A stretch of 64,000 nucleotides of DNA from Malurus cyaneus samueli (taxonomy: Eukaryota > Chordata > Aves > Passeriformes > Maluridae): assembly GCA_009741485.1 (NCBI GenBank), contig CM019214.1, positions 22,528,267 through 22,592,266 of the forward strand, written 5' to 3'. This document shows, piece after piece, positions 63,401-64,000 of the stretch; the stretch's first letter is position 1, and each line of letters starts with the position of its first letter. The translations under genes and the position numbers were made by a program. The notes beneath the pieces are model-generated. The model was given only the letters and a program-made list of their open reading frames with translations, did no database searches and had not been told where the DNA came from.

Positions 63401-64000
63401 TGAAGTTCTGGGAGACATGCACCCTTTTCAGGGGTCCATAGACTGTACACATCCCTGCACGCCTGCTTCCCTGGTGCTTTGCTTGTAAAGTCATCCCTGC
63501 TGTGTGTGGGAGGTGTGGGTTACACTGAGAAATGCCAAAGTCTCTCCCAAAGTCCTTGCTGCATTTTAAAGGTTAAAACTGGGAACAGACTGGCATTCTC
63601 CTAAAGGTCTTTAAATGGAAGAGCTGTTTAATCACGTGCATCGCAGCACGAGCAGAGCACTGTCTGTTCTATATTGTTTTCAGCTGGAATGTGTGAGCTG
63701 ATAGGTACAGAGTCTGTTTTCAGCAAAGGCAATGCTGTAACATCTACGGTTTGCACTTTCCAAGATCACAAAAAAACAGTAAACAGTGTTTTGAGATGAG
63801 GAATGGTTTCACACAGTTTTCAGTTTGGTTGCCTAAAAGACTTCAAAATGCATATTTTGGGTTTATGGTAATGGAGCAGTTGGATGCTGACAACTTCCAG
63901 TGAAATTTCCCTCCCTGCTGAAACGAAATCCCTGCTAAATGTCAAGGTGCTGAGCAGGTGTGGTTGCCTTCATTTCAGTGAGTTTTCTAAATACGAGGCT
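57421..64000. other. non-coding DNA downstream of TMSB4X
   Basis: No gene, RNA gene or repeat family that I can support. Open frames up to about 155 codons (for example around 62.3-62.7 kb) have no family features. Poly-T and poly-A runs lie near 61137 and 63211. Confidence 0.4.

Overview
The window is nuclear DNA from a bird. Three signs support this: several CR1 LINE 3' ends, avian-type endogenous retrovirus LTRs, and the gene order TLR7 – TLR8 relic – TMSB4X, all on the + strand, which is the vertebrate order around this innate-immunity locus. A neoavian, perhaps passerine, host fits the LTR families, but the species cannot be fixed from sequence alone. Gene density is low: two recognisable genes and one dead gene in 64 kb. 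The rest is A/T-rich non-coding DNA with scattered repeats.

Region 1 (1-12.9 kb). An old ERVL-type LTR fragment lies near 0.9-1.2 kb and a 42-copy GC-rich minisatellite at 2.3-3.4 kb. TLR7 follows. Its start codon sits alone at the end of a small upstream exon (5164-5166), directly before a GT splice donor. A 2.6-kb intron follows, and one large exon (7749-10884) carries everything else. The exon encodes an otherwise complete endosomal RNA receptor of about 1046 residues. However, two single bases appear to be missing about 20 bases apart, at the junction between the leucine-rich ectodomain and the transmembrane/TIR part. The ectodomain frame therefore stops and the TM-TIR segment lies in another frame. 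This is either a real lesion or a pair of assembly errors.

Region 2 (12.9-18.3 kb). A nearly pristine 433-bp solo LTR with perfect 6-bp target duplications (minus strand) is followed by a second ERVL-type LTR (minus strand) and a CR1 copy. Next comes a heavily decayed but recognisable TLR8 pseudogene (about 16.6-17.9 kb), visible as short LRR peptides scattered over all three + frames. An (AACC)n microsatellite closes the block.

Region 3 (18.3-54.6 kb). A long A/T-rich gene desert contains CR1 fragments, one possible further LTR, a (CA)27 repeat and poly-T tracts. No gene could be supported.

Region 4 (54.6-57.4 kb). A CpG island of about 2 kb holds the promoter, the non-coding first exon and the first coding exon of TMSB4X. 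The gene encodes the 44-codon actin-sequestering peptide thymosin beta-4, with a GT-AG intron inside the coding region and a clear polyadenylation signal. The final 6.6 kb is non-coding.

The two genes do not form a pathway. They are neighbours through conserved synteny. The main points for follow-up are the TLR7 double frameshift, the mapped TLR8 relic, the minisatellite upstream of TLR7, and the young solo LTR with a cluster of TAACGG motifs.
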